From assembly GCA_036971475.1 (NCBI GenBank), contig JBAIZL010000005.1, positions 241,445,823 through 241,509,822 on the forward strand: a stretch of DNA of 64,000 bases. Reading direction: 5' to 3'. The notes under the pieces are model-generated. The model saw only the letters and a program-made list of their open reading frames with translations, made no database searches and had not been told where the DNA came from. A program made the position numbers and the translations under genes. This document shows positions 36,040 through 49,779 of the stretch, piece after piece. Each line of letters begins with the position of its first letter. Position 1 is the stretch's first letter. Origin of the DNA: Prosapia bicincta (lineage: Eukaryota; Arthropoda; Insecta; Hemiptera; Cercopidae).

Positions 36040-39000
36040 GCACATCCTTCAATACAATACAGCTGATGATGGAGACTGAGTTAAAACCTTATGCGAGTGC
36101 ACGTCCTGCTGTACAGTACAGCTGATGATGGAGACTGAGTTAGAACATTATGCGAGTGAACATCCTTCTGTACAGTACAGCCGATGATGGAGACTGAGTT
36201 AGAACCTTATGCCAGTGCACGTCCTTCTGTACAGTACAGCCGATGATGGAGACTGAGTTAGAACCTTATGCCAGTGCACATCCTTCTGTACAGTACAGCT
36301 GATGATGGAGACTGAGTTAAAACCTTATGCGAGTGCACGTCCTTCTGTACAGTACAGCTGATGATGGAGACTGAGTTAGAACCTTATGCCAGTGCACATC
36401 CTTCTGTACAGTACAGCTGATGATGGAGACTGAGTTAAAACCTTATGCGAGTGCACGTCCTTCTGTACAGTACAGCTGATGATGGAGACTGAGTTAGAAC
36501 CTTATGCCAGTGCACATCCTTCTGTACAGTACAGCTGATGATGGAGACTGAGTTAAAACCTTATGCGAGTGCACGTCCTTCTGTACAGTACAGCTGATGA
36601 TGGAGACTGAGTTAGAACCTTATGCCAGTGCACGTCCTTCTGTACAGTACAGCTGATGATGGAGACTGAGTTAGAACCTTATGCGAGTGCACGTCCTTCT
36701 GTACAGTACAGCTGATGATGGAGACTGAGTTAGAACATTATGGGAGTGCACGTCCTTCTGTACAGTACAGCCGATGATAGAAGCTGAGTTAGAACCGTAT
36801 GCCAGTGCACATCCTTCTGTACAGTAAAGCTGATGATGGAGACTGAGTTAGAACATTATGGGAGTGCACGTCCTTCTGTACAGAAAAGCTGATGATGGAG
36901 ACTGAGTTAGAACATTATGCGAGTGCTAGTCCTTCTGTACAGAACAGCTGATGATAGAAGCTGAGTTAGAACGTCCTTCAATACAATACAGCTGATGATG
37001 GAGACTGAGTTAAAACCTTATGCGAGTGCACGTCCTGCTGTACAGTACAGCTGATGATGGAGACTGAGTTAGAACATTATGCGAGTGAACATCCTTCTGT
37101 ACAGTACAGCCGATGATGGAGACTGAGTTAGAACCTTATGCCAGTGCACATCCTTCTGTACAGTACAGCTGATGATGGAGACTGAGTTAAAACCTTATGC
37201 GAGTGCACGTCCTTCTGTACAGTACAGCTGATGATGGAGACTGAGTTAAAACCTTATGCGAGTGCACGTCCTTCTGTACAGTACAGCTGATGATGGAGAC
37301 TGAGTTAGAACCTTATGCCAGTGCACGTCCTTCTGTACAGTACAGCCGATGATGGAGACTGAGTTAGAACCTTATGCGAGTGCACGTCCTTCTGTACAGT
37401 ACAGCTGATGATGGAGACTGAGTTAGAACCTTATGCCAGTGCACGTCCTTCTGTACAGTACAGCCGATGATGGAGACTGAGTTAGAACCTTATGCGAGTG
37501 CACGTCCTTCTGTACAGTACAGCTGATGATGGAGACTGAGTTAGAACATTGTGCGAATGCACGTCCTTTTGTACGGTACTGCTAATGATGGAGACTGAGT
37601 TAGAACATTATGCGAGTGCTAGTCCTTCTGTACAGTACAGCCGATGATAGAAGCTGAGTTAGAACCGTATGCCAGTGCACATCCTTCTGTACAGTAAAGC
37701 TGATGATGGAGACTGAGTTAGAACATTATGGGAGTGCACGTCCTTCTGTACAGAAAAGCTGATGATGGAGACTGAGTTAGAACATTATGCGAGTGCTAGT
37801 CCTTCTGTACAGAACAGCTGATGATAGAAGCTGAGTTAGAACGTCCTTCAATACAATACAGCTGATGATGGAGACTGAGTTAAAACCTTATGCGAGTGCA
37901 CGTCCTGCTGTACAGTACAGCTGATGATGGAGACTGAGTTAGAACATTATGCGAGTGAACATCCTTCTGTACAGTACAGCCGATGATGGAGACTGAGTTA
38001 GAACCTTATGCCAGTGCACATCCTTCTGTACAGTACAGCTGATGATGGAGACTGAGTTAAAACCTTATGCGAGTGCACGTCCTTCTGTACAGTACAGCTG
38101 ATGATGGAGACTGAGTTAAAACCTTATGCGAGTGCACGTCCTTCTGTACAGTACAGCTGATGATGGAGACTGAGTTAGAACCTTATGCCAGTGCACGTCC
38201 TTCTGTACAGTACAGCCGATGATGGAGACTGAGTTAGAACCTTATGCGAGTGCACGTCCTTCTGTACAGTACAGCTGATGATGGAGACTGAGTTAGAACC
38301 TTATGCCAGTGCACGTCCTTCTGTACAGTACAGCCGATGATGGAGACTGAGTTAGAACCTTATGCGAGTGCACGTCCTTCTGTACAGTACAGCTGATGAT
38401 GGAGACTGAGTTAGAACATTGTGCGAATGCACGTCCTTTTGTACGGTACTGCTAATGATGGAGACTGAGTTAGAACATTATGCGAGTGCTAGTCCTTCTG
38501 TACAGAACAGCTGATGATAGAAGCTGAGTTAGAACCGTATGCCAGTGCACGTCCTTCTGTACAGAAAAGCTGATGATGGAGACTGAGTTAGAACATTATG
38601 GGAGTGCACGTCCTTCTGTACAGAAAAGCTGATGATGGAGACTGAGTTAGAACATTATGCGAGTGCTAGTCCTTCTGTACAGAACAGCTGATGATAGAAG
38701 CTGAGTTAGAACCGTATGCCAGTGCACGTTCTTCTGTACAGTACAGCTGATGATAGAAGCTGAGTTAGAACCGTATGCCAGTGCACGTCCTTCTGTACAG
38801 TAAAGCTGATGATGGAGACTGAGTTAGAACATTATGGGAGTGCACGTCCTTTTGTACGGTACTGCTAATGATGGAGACTGAGTTAGAACATTATGCGAGT
38901 GCTAGTCCTTCTGTACAGAACAGCTGATGATAGAAGCTGAGTTAGAACCGTATGCCAGTGCACGTCCTTCTGTACAGTACAGCTGATGATAGAAGCTGAG

Positions 39001-41300
39001 TTAGAACCGTATGCCAGTGCACGTCCTTCTGTACAGTAAAGCTGATGATGGAGACTGAGTTAGAACATTATGCGAGTGAACATCCTTCTGTACAGTACAG
39101 CCGATGATGGAGACTGAGTTAGAACCTTATGCCAGTGCACATCCTTCTGTACAGTACAGCTGATGATGGAGACTGAGTTAAAACCTTATGCGAGTGCACG
39201 TCCTTCTGTACAGTACAGCTGATGATGGAGACTGAGTTAAAACCTTATGCGAGTGCACGTCCTTCTGTACAGTACAGCTGATGATGGAGACTGAGTTAGA
39301 ACCTTATGCCAGTGCACGTCCTTCTGTACAGTACAGCCGATGATGGAGACTGAGTTAGAACCTTATGCGAGTGCACGTCCTTCTGTACAGTACAGCTGAT
39401 GATGGAGACTGAGTTAGAACCTTATGCCAGTGCACGTCCTTCTGTACAGTACAGCCGATGATGGAGACTGAGTTAGAACCTTATGCGAGTGCACGTCCTT
39501 CTGTACAGTACAGCTGATGATGGAGACTGAGTTAGAACATTGTGCGAATGCACGTCCTTTTGTACGGTACTGCTAATGATGGAGACTGAGTTAGAACATT
39601 ATGCGAGTGCTAGTCCTTCTGTACAGAACAGCTGATGATAGTAGCTGAGTTAGAACCGTATGCCAGTGCACGTCCTTCTGTACAGAAAAGCTGATGATGG
39701 AGACTGAGTTAGAACATTATGGGAGTGCACGTCCTTCTGTACAGAAAAGCTGATGATGGAGACTGAGTTAGAACATTATGCGAGTGCTAGTCCTTCTGTA
39801 CAGAACAGCTGATGATAGAAGCTGAGTTAGAACCGTATGCCAGTGCACGTCCTTCTGTACAGTACAGCTGATGATAGAAGCTGAGTTAGAACCGTATGCC
39901 AGTGCACGTCCTTCTGTACAGTAAAGCTGATGATGGAGACTGAGTTAGAACATTATGCGAGTGCTAGTCCTTCTGTACAGAACAGCTGATGATAGAAGCT
40001 GAGTTAGAACCGTATGCCAGTGCACGTCCTTCTGTACAGTACAGCTGATGATAGAAGCTGAGTTAGAACCGTATGCCAGTGCACGTCCTTCTGTACAGTA
40101 AAGCTGATGATGGAGACTGAGTTAGAACATTATGGGAGTGCACGTCCTTCTGTACAGAAAAGCTGATGATGGAGACTGAGTAGAACATTGTGCGAATGCA
40201 CGTCCTTTTGTACGGTACTGCTAATGATGGAGACTGAGTTAGAACATTATGCGAGTGCTAGTCCTTCTGTACAGAACAGCTGATGATGGAGACTGAGTTA
40301 GAACATTATGCGAGTGCTAGTCCTTCTGTACAGAACAGCTGATGATAGAAGCTGAGTTAGAACCGTATGCCAGTGCACGTCCTTCTGTACAGTACAGCTG
40401 ATGATAGAAGCTGAGTTAGAACCGTATGCCAGTGCACGTCCTTCTGTACAGTAAAGCTGATGATGGAGACTGAGTTAGAACATTATGGGAGTGCACGTCC
40501 TTCTGTACAGAAAAGCTGATGATGGAGACTGAGTAGAACATTGTGCGAATGCACGTCCTTTTGTACGGTACTGCTAATGATGGAGACTGAGTTAGAACAT
40601 TATGCGAGTGCTAGTCCTTCTGTACAGAACAGCTGATGATAGAAGCTGAGTTAGAACCGTATGCCAGTGCACGTCCTTCTGTGCAGTACAGCTGATGATA
40701 GAAGCTGAGTTAGAACCGTATGCCAGTGCACGTCCTTCTGTACAGTAAAGCTGATGATGGAGACTGAGTTAGAACATTATGGGAGTGCACGTCCTTCTGT
40801 ACAGAAAAGCTGATGATGGAGACTGAGTAGAACATTGTGCGAATGCACGTCCGTTTGTACGGTACTGCTAATGATGGAGACTGAGTTAGAACTTTATGCG
40901 AGTGCACGTCCTTCTGTACAGTACAGCTGATGATAGAAGCTGAGTTAGAACCGTATGCCAGTGCACGTCCTTCTGTACAGTAAAACTGATGATGGAGACT
41001 GAGTTAGAACATTATGGGAGTGCACGTCCTTCTGTACAGAAAAGCTGATGATGGAGACTGAGTAGAACATTGTGCGAATGCACGTCCTTTTGTACGGTAC
41101 TGCTAATGATGGAGACTGAGTTAGAACATTATGGGAGTGCACGTCCTTCTGTACAGAAAAGCTGATGATGGAGACTGAGTAGAACATTGTGCGAATGCAC
41201 GTCCTTTTGTACGGTACTGCTAATGATGGAGACTGAGTTAGAACATTATGCGAGTGCTAGTCCTTCTGTACAGAACAGCTGATGATGGAGACTGAGTTAC
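36040..41300. repeat. Minisatellite M: about 5.3-kb array of a 59-bp unit
   Basis: Close to ninety copies of a 59-bp unit: ctgatgatggagactgagtt, agaaccttatgcgagtgcac, gtccttctgtacagtacag. Variants (CCGATGATAGAAGCTG, TTTGTACGGTACTGCTAATG, a shortened junction gttagaacgtccttcaatac) recur in fixed order. The junction occurs at about 36965 and 37840 and a related form starts the array, giving a higher-order repeat of about 0.88 kb. Minus-strand ORFs of 65-80 codons are repeat artefacts. Confidence 0.97.
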
Positions 41301-41579
41301 ATCTATTTTGTATGTAGGGCGGATTAAAGTTCATACATGTGATGGCCATTAACCACACACATTTCTTACCACACGAATACGCTATATGAAGGTGTACTAA
41401 TGAATTATTTTGCTTATTGCAAATAAATCTGTATACACTATATAGGCTACTCTTACAGCATTTTTAAAAAAAACTTGTTTTCCTGTGATTCAAATCAAAG
41501 TTGACCTCTGGATAAATAAAACGCTTTTTTTAACATGTTGGAGTGAATAGAGAGATTGCCAGCGCAAATAGATTCTAAC
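41301..41579. other. Intronic AT-rich sequence
   Basis: Nothing recognised. Confidence 0.55.
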
Positions 41580-41770
41580 GTTGTTTTACCTTACATAGTG
41601 GACGTGGCAAGGGCCATCCTCTAGGGAACGCGGTGTAGGAGCAATTGTCGGCTTGCAAACAGACGAAATTAGTGGCCATCCATTGTGCTGCTGTGACACA
41701 GGACCAGACCGCGGTATGCCGTGTGGCGCCGCAGCGGCAGACGACGGAACTACCGTAACCATGCTATCAC
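41580..41770. promoter_or_regulatory. GC-rich island; candidate intronic enhancer
   Basis: About 190 bp of unique, GC-rich sequence in an AT-rich intron, including gtgtggcgccgcagcggcag near 41718-41738 and ggacgtggcaagggccatcc near 41602. GC-rich GCCG-type elements resemble Mad/Smad sites, and Mad acts on the Drosophila vg quadrant enhancer. This is composition-based inference only. Confidence 0.25.
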
Positions 41771-42611
41771 AAATTAAGAATTAATTTCTGGGCCATATAG
41801 GTATTGTACGATTGTACCGCAGTTGAATATCGTTCAAGCCTTCGTAAATTTTACCTTAAAAAATTAATTGTTTAATACGTGTTATGAGGGACTTAAATAT
41901 TACTGAATTATTGGATAATGCTACGATCTAATTAGTAAAAATAAATTATTCCTACATTATAAATGATAATGTTTTACTGACGACATATTTTAGTAAATCT
42001 TTGAGTAAACATTGCAGGAAATGCGTGTTTATTTTTTTATTTCGCTTATATTCCGCTAGTAATATTTTTGGAAAAAGCAATCGTTCACAACTATATCTGG
42101 CATATCTTTCAACGTTTCTGTACCTATCTTTAATAAAAGACCTGTCCGAGGCTCCGGGCACATCTGCAACGGGATTAATAGAAGAGCTGTGTGAATTGCT
42201 GCCTACGCTACCCTCATTCGTAAGGCAGTATGTAGGAAGGCTACGTCTCATGTAGTCGCCTTAATGCGAAGACACTATTCGTATCTACAACAATCCCTAA
42301 TCAATATATTTAACCAAATCATAAAACGCGCATGACAATTTTCTCCAATGTGGACAACTGAATCCAAGAATAGAGCGAACTTCTCCTCAAACCCGAAGAC
42401 TTCCTAATGTAGAAACACTTACACGCAATACACACTTTCGTTTTTTGTTAAAACCCCTTCAGATATCACTAAACAACAAAGGTAAGACAAAAGAAAATAT
42501 TTAGACAATGATAAGTAAGACATTGTAGTGATCAAACCATTGCTTAGAGACAGCGTGAACGCCGTTTCCTTACAGTCTACAGGCTAAAGTTAATTCGTAA
42601 TTTTAACCCAT
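41771..42611. other. Intronic unique sequence
   Basis: Overlapping 84- and 99-codon ORFs on opposite strands (42001-42255 plus, 41952-42251 minus) are mutual shadows with no recognised motif. Confidence 0.5.
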
Positions 42612-42628
42612 GTACACACGCGCGCGCG

Positions 42629-42659
<31 letters not shown>

Positions 42660-42670
42660 ATACACACACA
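42612..42670. repeat. (CG)n(CA)n alternating purine-pyrimidine tract
   Basis: About 18 bp of CG dinucleotides run into about 30 bp of CA dinucleotides without breaking purine-pyrimidine alternation; a classic potential Z-DNA sequence. Confidence 0.95.
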
Positions 42671-44519
42671 ACCGCGAGCGAGTCTTATGTCTGTGAAAGC
42701 AAATGAGCAATTTACCTTAAAGTTAAATCCATAACGTTAAAAATATAAATATAAATTCCTGTTTGCCTGTGTAGACTCCCAAACAGTCATAGTTCCCCAG
42801 ATTGGAGAATAGACCAATTAGCTGAGACAGTATTCAAACTTATCTGCCACCTCTGCAGGTTTTTAACTTCATTTAAAAAACTTTATTTTTAAAATATCTG
42901 TGAATATAGATTTATATATTTGTTTAAAAAATAGTATTAAGTAACTGAAAAAAATAGTTTTTTAAAATTTATCACTCAGCCTTACCTTCAGGCTATTCTA
43001 ATGATTCATACATAAAACTGCTTTTGTAGTAGGCCTATAGTGAAAACATTAAGGCCTACATCCTTATTTATAGTTTTTAAAAGTAAATTTATAATGTATA
43101 ACACACTTTGTAAATAATTGTTATTTGTTATAATTTACCAAATTTCATTATTTTTTACTTCACATTTTCAATATTTTTATACAACCGTAATTCCAAGATT
43201 AGCTATGGTATTCTACGTTATCACAATACCGAAGCGAATATAATATTCTACATCACAAGAATTGGACAGTATTTAATTGTGATGCCTATTCAAACTATCT
43301 CTGAAACTGATCGCTAAACCCGCATCTAAAAATTTAAACAAAATATATAGGCCTACAGTATATCGAATAAAATTTCAAATTCTATTCATGATTTGTCAAT
43401 AGTTTATTTCGCTGGGTTTTTTAATTTTTAAAACCCTCCAAACAATTATTTCTAACCCTTTGGTAAATTTGCTAAAATTTATTTCACTAAACATTCAGAG
43501 TCGTGCAATTCCAAACAGATTTGTATTCAAGAAATGCTAAAATCATACAAAAGCGGTGCCAAGTCACTAAATAAAACGAAGTTAATAAAATAAATTAAAT
43601 GTTTAAAACACTTATACAGTAATTTATAAAACACTAGGTAAATCAAATTATACTTTAAATCAAATTTATATAAAACGTGTCTGCAACTTGTCTCAGGTTG
43701 ATTTAATTAGGCTAATATAAGAAATAATTTACAGCTTCTCATCGTTTGAATTAAGAGCTGTTTCCAGCTTCCTATCATTCATTTGTTAACTTATTATTCT
43801 GACTTTACCAGGACATGGTTCATTATATTTTTGCTTGATATTATCCCCCTCTCACTAGAATTATCTTAGAAACAGAATTTATTATTAGGCATTTTGATAT
43901 GTAATTGGTTATACGCCCGTATATCAACATGTGTGCAAACATTTCCTTACTTCTATTATTTTATTTTATATAGGCCTATATCTTTATCTTTTTATTTAAT
44001 ACTGGAAAACCGTTGTGAATCGGTTGGGCAGTATTTATGAATGGTCAATAAAAACAAAATAGAAAATGATTGTAAGTACCAATTTGTGCGTATAAGAATA
44101 AAATCAGTCGACCTGCCAATATCGCTGTAGTGCTGCTAGATCTGACGATTTGTTTGCCCACCTCAGTAAACCTGGTGATGGTAACTTCTGCGCTGTGACT
44201 TAAGATGAAGCTTTATAAGTAGTAACTTGGAGAACTGTCCATTTTGGTCCTCGTAATCGGATTGGACCATAACTACGAGCCGGAAGAGGGTTTTTTTTAC
44301 ATTACAGAAAAAGTAATGTTAGCTCTAAATGCCCGACGGAACTTCAAGGCACCGCGAAAGCTATGGAAAAAAGCTTTGCAGGTGTTAAAATTTTTTTTTA
44401 TATTAGCACTAACTCATAGCCATGCTACAACACACTCTTGCAAACATTTACTGGTCTTTACGAATGCTCAAATCAAAATCTTAATGTCCAGGATTCCCTT
44501 AATAGCTTACAATGGACTA
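42671..44519. other. Intronic AT-rich sequence
   Basis: Contains TAGGCCTA at 43030-43037, 43348-43355 and 43971-43978. A 92-codon ORF at 44244-44522 is unsupported. Confidence 0.55.
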
Positions 44520-44960
44520 TAGGACGACCATATTTGTGCTGGTTAAAATGTTAGGACCACTTTAATGCACTTCCGGATGTTTCTACTCCTTAACACAGGT
44601 CATGACGACACAACCTTCCATAATGCTCTTAACAATGCCAAGTTCTCTTTACATAGCCTACTTCACGATGTCATGGTCTCGTTAATCCACTTTATCAGAG
44701 CTGATCCGCTCAATGTAGGCCTACTTTAAAATTTCAGGCCCACTTGACGTATTTCAGGATGGCAGGACTGCCTTAATCCAGTTCAAAATGGCAGGAACTT
44801 ACAGTACTTCACTAGGGCAGACCCAAAAATGGCATTTAAAATTGCAGGAGATTATTAATGCACTTCATGATGCTTACCCTCTTAATGCCTTCATGATGGC
44901 AGGCCCTCTTAATGTAGGAGTACTTCACTATGTTTAAACTGCCCTATGCAGCACGGCTTT
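44520..44960. repeat. Minisatellite N: very degenerate about 30-bp unit
   Basis: Diverged units of the type cacttcatgatggcagga plus ccctcttaatg; about fifteen copies, some barely recognisable. Confidence 0.7.
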
Positions 44961-45129
44961 CTTAATAAATTTCACACCCATTTTAGCGAAAATATTTTAT
45001 TTTTTAGTAACCTTTCTAGGTAGCCTACATTTCATGAATTATTCATTAAGCCCGAGCTTTGAAAGTGGCAGCAGTCCCCGTGATTGGTATTCTTCTGGAA
45101 CAAAATAGACTGATCAAAGGCTATTCTTC

Positions 45130-48010
45130 ACGAAGGTGGGATTTCTTACTACAAGAGGAAGGACGATCTTTATGAACATGCGAATAATTTTCACATGCAA
45201 TAGGAAGGAGCAATTTATACATGGAGGAGGGCGTTCCTTCTTCATGATGGAGGTCATCCTTTCTTCATGATGGAGGGCATCATTTCTTCATGGCGATGGA
45301 CGGCCTTCATACAAGGAGCAGGCCGTCCTTTCTACGTAGATGAGAGCATCCTTTCTACAAGCAAAAGGGTGTCCTTTATAAACCGTAGAGGCCATCCTTT
45401 CTTCATGATGGAGAGTGTCCTTTCGTCATGGGGGAGGACGTTATTTTTACATGGAGGAGGCCATCCTTCCTACAAGAGCAATCTGACCTTTATGCACGGG
45501 AAAGGGTGACCTTCCTTAATGGGGGGAGGGTATCATTCCTTCATGGGGAAAGGCGTCCTACTTTCATGGGGGAAGGCGTCCTTCCTTTATGATGGAGGAC
45601 GTCCTTCCTTTATAATGGTGGGCGTCCTTTCTTAGTGGGGCAGGGCGTCTTTCTTCATGGGAAGGGCATCTTACCTTCATAGGGAAGGCCTGACTTCTTC
45701 TATGATGAAGGGAGTCTTTCTTCATGGGGAGAGCGCCCTTCCTTCATAGGCGAGGGAATCATTTTCTTCATAGGGGAGGGTGTAATTCCTTCATAGGAGA
45801 GGGTGACCTTTCCTTATGACCTAGGTAGCCCTTCTTTATGACGCTTTTTCGTGGGGCAGGACGTCTTTCTTTATGGGGAGGGCGTCCTTCCTTCATAGGG
45901 AAGGGCGTCTTTCCTTCATAGGGGAGGACATCCTTCCTTTATGAAGGAGGGCATCCATTCATCGTGCGGCAGGGCGTCCTTCCTTCATAGGGGAGGTCGC
46001 TTATCCTTTATGACGGAGGGCGTCCTTTCTTCGTGGGGGAGAACGTCCTTTCTTCATAGTGGAGCGCGTCCTTCCTTCATAGCGGAGAGCGTCATTCTTT
46101 TATGATTGAATGCATCCTTCCTTTACGATGGAGGTCTTCCTTTCTTCGTATAGTAGGTTGTCTTTCTTTATGGGGAGAGCGTCCTTACTTCATAGGGAGG
46201 GCGTCTTTACTTTATGATGGAGACCGATCTTCCTTATGACGAAGGACGTCCTTTCTTCGTGGGGCAGGGCGTCTTTCTTCATGGGGAGGGCGACCTTCCC
46301 TTATGACGGAGGTCTAACCTCCTTTATGACTGAAGGCGTCCTTTCTTAGTGGGGGTGAATGTCTCTTGTTCATAGTGGAGGGCGTCCTTCCTTCATAGGG
46401 GTGGGCGTCTTATCTGTATGATGGAGGGCGTCCTCCCTTCATAGTGGAAGACGTCCTTTCTTTGTGGGGAAGGGTTTCCTTTCTTCATGGGAGAGCGTCC
46501 TTCCTTTATAGTCGAAGGCGTCTTTCAATCATAAGGGAGGGCGCCCGTTCTGTACGATGGATGGCGTCCTCCCTTTATGACGGAAGGCGTCCTTTCTTCG
46601 TGGGGAAAGGTTTCCTTTCTTCATAGAGGAGAGCGTCCATCCTTTTTAGTTGAGGGCGTCCTTTCTTTATGATGGAGGGCATCATTCTTTAATGACGATG
46701 GGCGTCCTTTCTTCATGGGGCAGGACGTCCTTCCTTCATAGGAGACTGAGTCCCTCCTTTATGATGGAGGGCGTTCTTCTTTAATAACGGAGGGTGTCCT
46801 TTCTCCGTGGGGCAGAGCGTCTTTCTTCATGGGGAGGGTGTTTCCTTTATGATGGAGGGCGTCCTTCGTTTAGGACAGAGGGCGTCTTTTCTTCGTAGGG
46901 CGGGTAGACATTCTTCATGGGGAGGGCGTCCCCTTCCTTCATGGAATGTGCGTGCTACCTTTATTAGGAAGGGTGTCCTTCCTTAATGACGGAGGCCGTC
47001 CTTTCTTCGTGGGGCAAGGCGTCATTCTTCATAGGAAGGTTACCTTCCCTTATAGGGGTGGGCGTCGTTCCTAAATGATGGAGGGGATCCTTTCTTCGTG
47101 GGGTAGGGCGTCGTTCTTCATGGGGAGGGCGTCTTTTTTCATAGGGGTAGCCTGACTTCTTTTATGATTGAGGGCGTCCTTCCTTTATAAAAATGGTTGT
47201 CCTTCCTTCGTGGGACAGGGAGTCAATCTTCATTGGGAGAGCGTCGTTCCTACAATGATTAGGGCGGACTTTTTTTATGATTGAAGGTATCCTTCCTTAT
47301 GACGGAGGACGTCATTTCTTCGTGGGGCAGGGCATCTTTCTTTATGGGGAGGGCGGCGTCTTTTCTTCATAGGTTTGGGCATCCTTCCTTTATGATGGGG
47401 GGCATCCATTCTTCGTGCGGAAGGGCGTCCTTTCTTCATAGAGGAGGGCGTCCTTCCTCCAAAAGGAAGGGTTGTCCTTCCTTTATGATTAAGGGCGTCC
47501 TTGCTTTAAGACGGAGGGCGTCATTTCTTTGTGGGGCAGGGTGTCTTTCTTCGTGTGAAGGGCGTCCTTCCTCTATAGTTGAGGACGTCCTTCCCTTATG
47601 ATGGAGGGCGTGTTTCATCATGCCCTTAAGGTCGTCCTTCCTTACTTCATGATGGAGGGCGTCCTTCCCTTATGATGGAGGGCGTCTTTTCTTCATGTGA
47701 AGGGCGTCCTTCCTTCATAGGGTTCCTTTATTATGTAGGAAAGTCTGTCCTTTGATTTATGATGGTGGGCGTCCTTTCCTCGTGGGGCAGGGCGTCTTTT
47801 TTCTTGAGGAGGGCGTCCTTCCTTCATAGGGGATGGTGTCCTTCCTTCAGAGGGGAGGGCGTCCTTCCTTAATGATGGAGGGCGTCCTTTCTTTATGATG
47901 GAGGATGTCCTTTCCTCGTGGAGAAATACGTCTTTCTTCTGGTGGAATACGTCCTTCCTTCATAGGGGAAGGCATTCTTTCACAGAGGAGAGGGTCTTTT
48001 CTCATGAGCG
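45130..48010. repeat. Minisatellite O: about 2.9-kb degenerate array, about 24-28-bp unit
   Basis: About one hundred units of the type ggggagggcgtccttccttc followed by at(a/g) or tttatgatgga. Variants are mixed with no clear higher-order pattern. Each unit alternates a purine half (ggggaggg) with a pyrimidine half (ccttccttc). ORFs of 60-106 codons are incidental. Confidence 0.93.
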
Positions 48011-48119
48011 TCTTTTCTTTCTACTTGATTTATGATTATGTTTGTTTTACTTTTGGATAGCCTACTTGAAGTTAGCGTTCATTTATTAAACATTAAATAT
48101 TTTCTGAATGTTAAAGTGG

Positions 48120-48510
48120 GAAACATATCAGAGACGTTGTTGAAGGTATAACGTAGCAAGCGGGGAAAGAGTTAAACGGTTTTAGGGTTTAATCTCTATC
48201 GGTTTATCCCATCATATCAGAGACGTTGTTGAAGGTATAACGTAGCAAGCGGGGAAAGAGTCCACAAGAAAACGGTTTTATGGTTTAATCTCTATCGGTT
48301 TATCCCATCATATCAGAGACGTTGTTGAAGGTATAACGTAGCAAGCGGGGAAAGAGTCCACAAGAAAACGGTTTTATGGTTTAATCTCTATCGGTTTATC
48401 CCATCATATCAGAGACGTTGTTGAAGGTATAACGTAGCAAGCGGGGAAAGAGTCCACAAGAAAACGGTTTTATAGTTTAATCTCTATCGGTTTATCCCAT
48501 CTTATCAGAG
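48120..48510. repeat. Minisatellite P: 96-bp unit, four copies
   Basis: Copies containing atatcagagacgttgttgaa, ggtataacgtagcaagcggg and ggtttaatctctatcggttt. They are almost identical, so recent; the first copy lacks the 10-bp segment tccacaagaa. Confidence 0.95.
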
Positions 48511-49779
48511 TACGAAATTATTCACAAATAGTTTTGTCAAATTGTATTGAAATATATTTAATAAGTTTACTTTAAAAATAAAGCTATTCAACAAATTTCC
48601 GTCACTAATCATGGCCACTTAAGTGTTCCTCTCTAATGCTATTAGGTCCTAATATATGTTATTAATAACTTATTTTAATTAACAGTTTATGATACATTGG
48701 GCCTAATCATTCTTCTAGGATAAGACATTGATAATTACTTTGCAATTGTTCCGTCATGGAGACAAAACCAGTGTAGCCTATCTTAGATAAAAGTAGGCGG
48801 TAATTCGCATTTAATTCTAATCATTGGAATACATTTTCTAAAGGATAAATCCAATGTGTAAAGTTGGTACTAGAATAGATTTTATTTATATAAATTATAA
48901 AAAGCAATAATGACGAGATTTCGTAGACTAAGTTGGTAGCCTATCACTTACCTCCCCTTTAGACAGACTGGTGCCAAGCTCGTTCGCGTGTCCAGTTCTT
49001 ATCGTTATTTATTACCCTTTCTCACGATTTCGTAAAACTACTTTTATTCCGTGTATTTTAAAAACATTTCTAGATAAGTGATTTTGTTTCGTCTTTATTT
49101 CACGCATTTAAATTTATAATCCGTAAAATTAGGTGAAAACAAATTGTCCAGTGTCATGCTTTAAATAGAATCGCAAGCACTGTAGAATAAATTTTGGGAT
49201 GTTGTAAAATTGTTATTTATTACAAGCAAATCTAAGGCGTTGTAAGAATAATGTTTATGTAATTTATTTTATTTTAATGTTAATATGTATACCTAGGTTA
49301 TAGTAACATGGTTATAGTACATAGGGCCTAGCTCAAATCTATAACGGGGTTTTAAAACATTTAAATATAAAATAACCCATTTGAAATTATTTCTAAAATA
49401 ATTTAACTTTACCCCTGCAGATAAAACTGGATTCGGAGTTTCATTTTCAGATAATGGGACAAAAATAATAGTAAAAATACATTATAATTTTATTGAATAA
49501 CTGAGAATTGTCCACAGAGCAGCTTTCGGAGTTGTGGTTATGATTTCATTTCTAAACGCACCTACTTAATGAAAGTAGTTTGGGCCTACATGAGAATGAA
49601 AGTGACTATCATACATCCGAAAAGATGTCCTACAAGTAAGGTTCTTGAAAAATTATCGTCATTAGTTGAAAACAGTGTATAGAGTCACGCCTACGTACAC
49701 GCAAAGTATAGAGACCGCGTGCGCAAAGTAAATTTTAATGATATTAAGAAAATTCTGAATAACGCATGTTTTGTTTTAA
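48511..49779. other. Intronic unique sequence
   Basis: AT-rich; no gene recognised. Confidence 0.55.

Noticed and set aside
36040..41300. CTGATGA in every 59-bp unit suggested a hammerhead array
   Set aside because: The downstream GAAA core and complementary stem II are missing (units read GAAC or AAAACC without a pairing arm).
44244..44522. 92-codon ORF
   Set aside because: No domain, no conserved pattern, and it sits in intronic sequence next to a degenerate repeat.
45267..47601. ORFs of 60-106 codons in the 45-48 kb region
   Set aside because: All lie within the degenerate 25-bp array and reflect its units.
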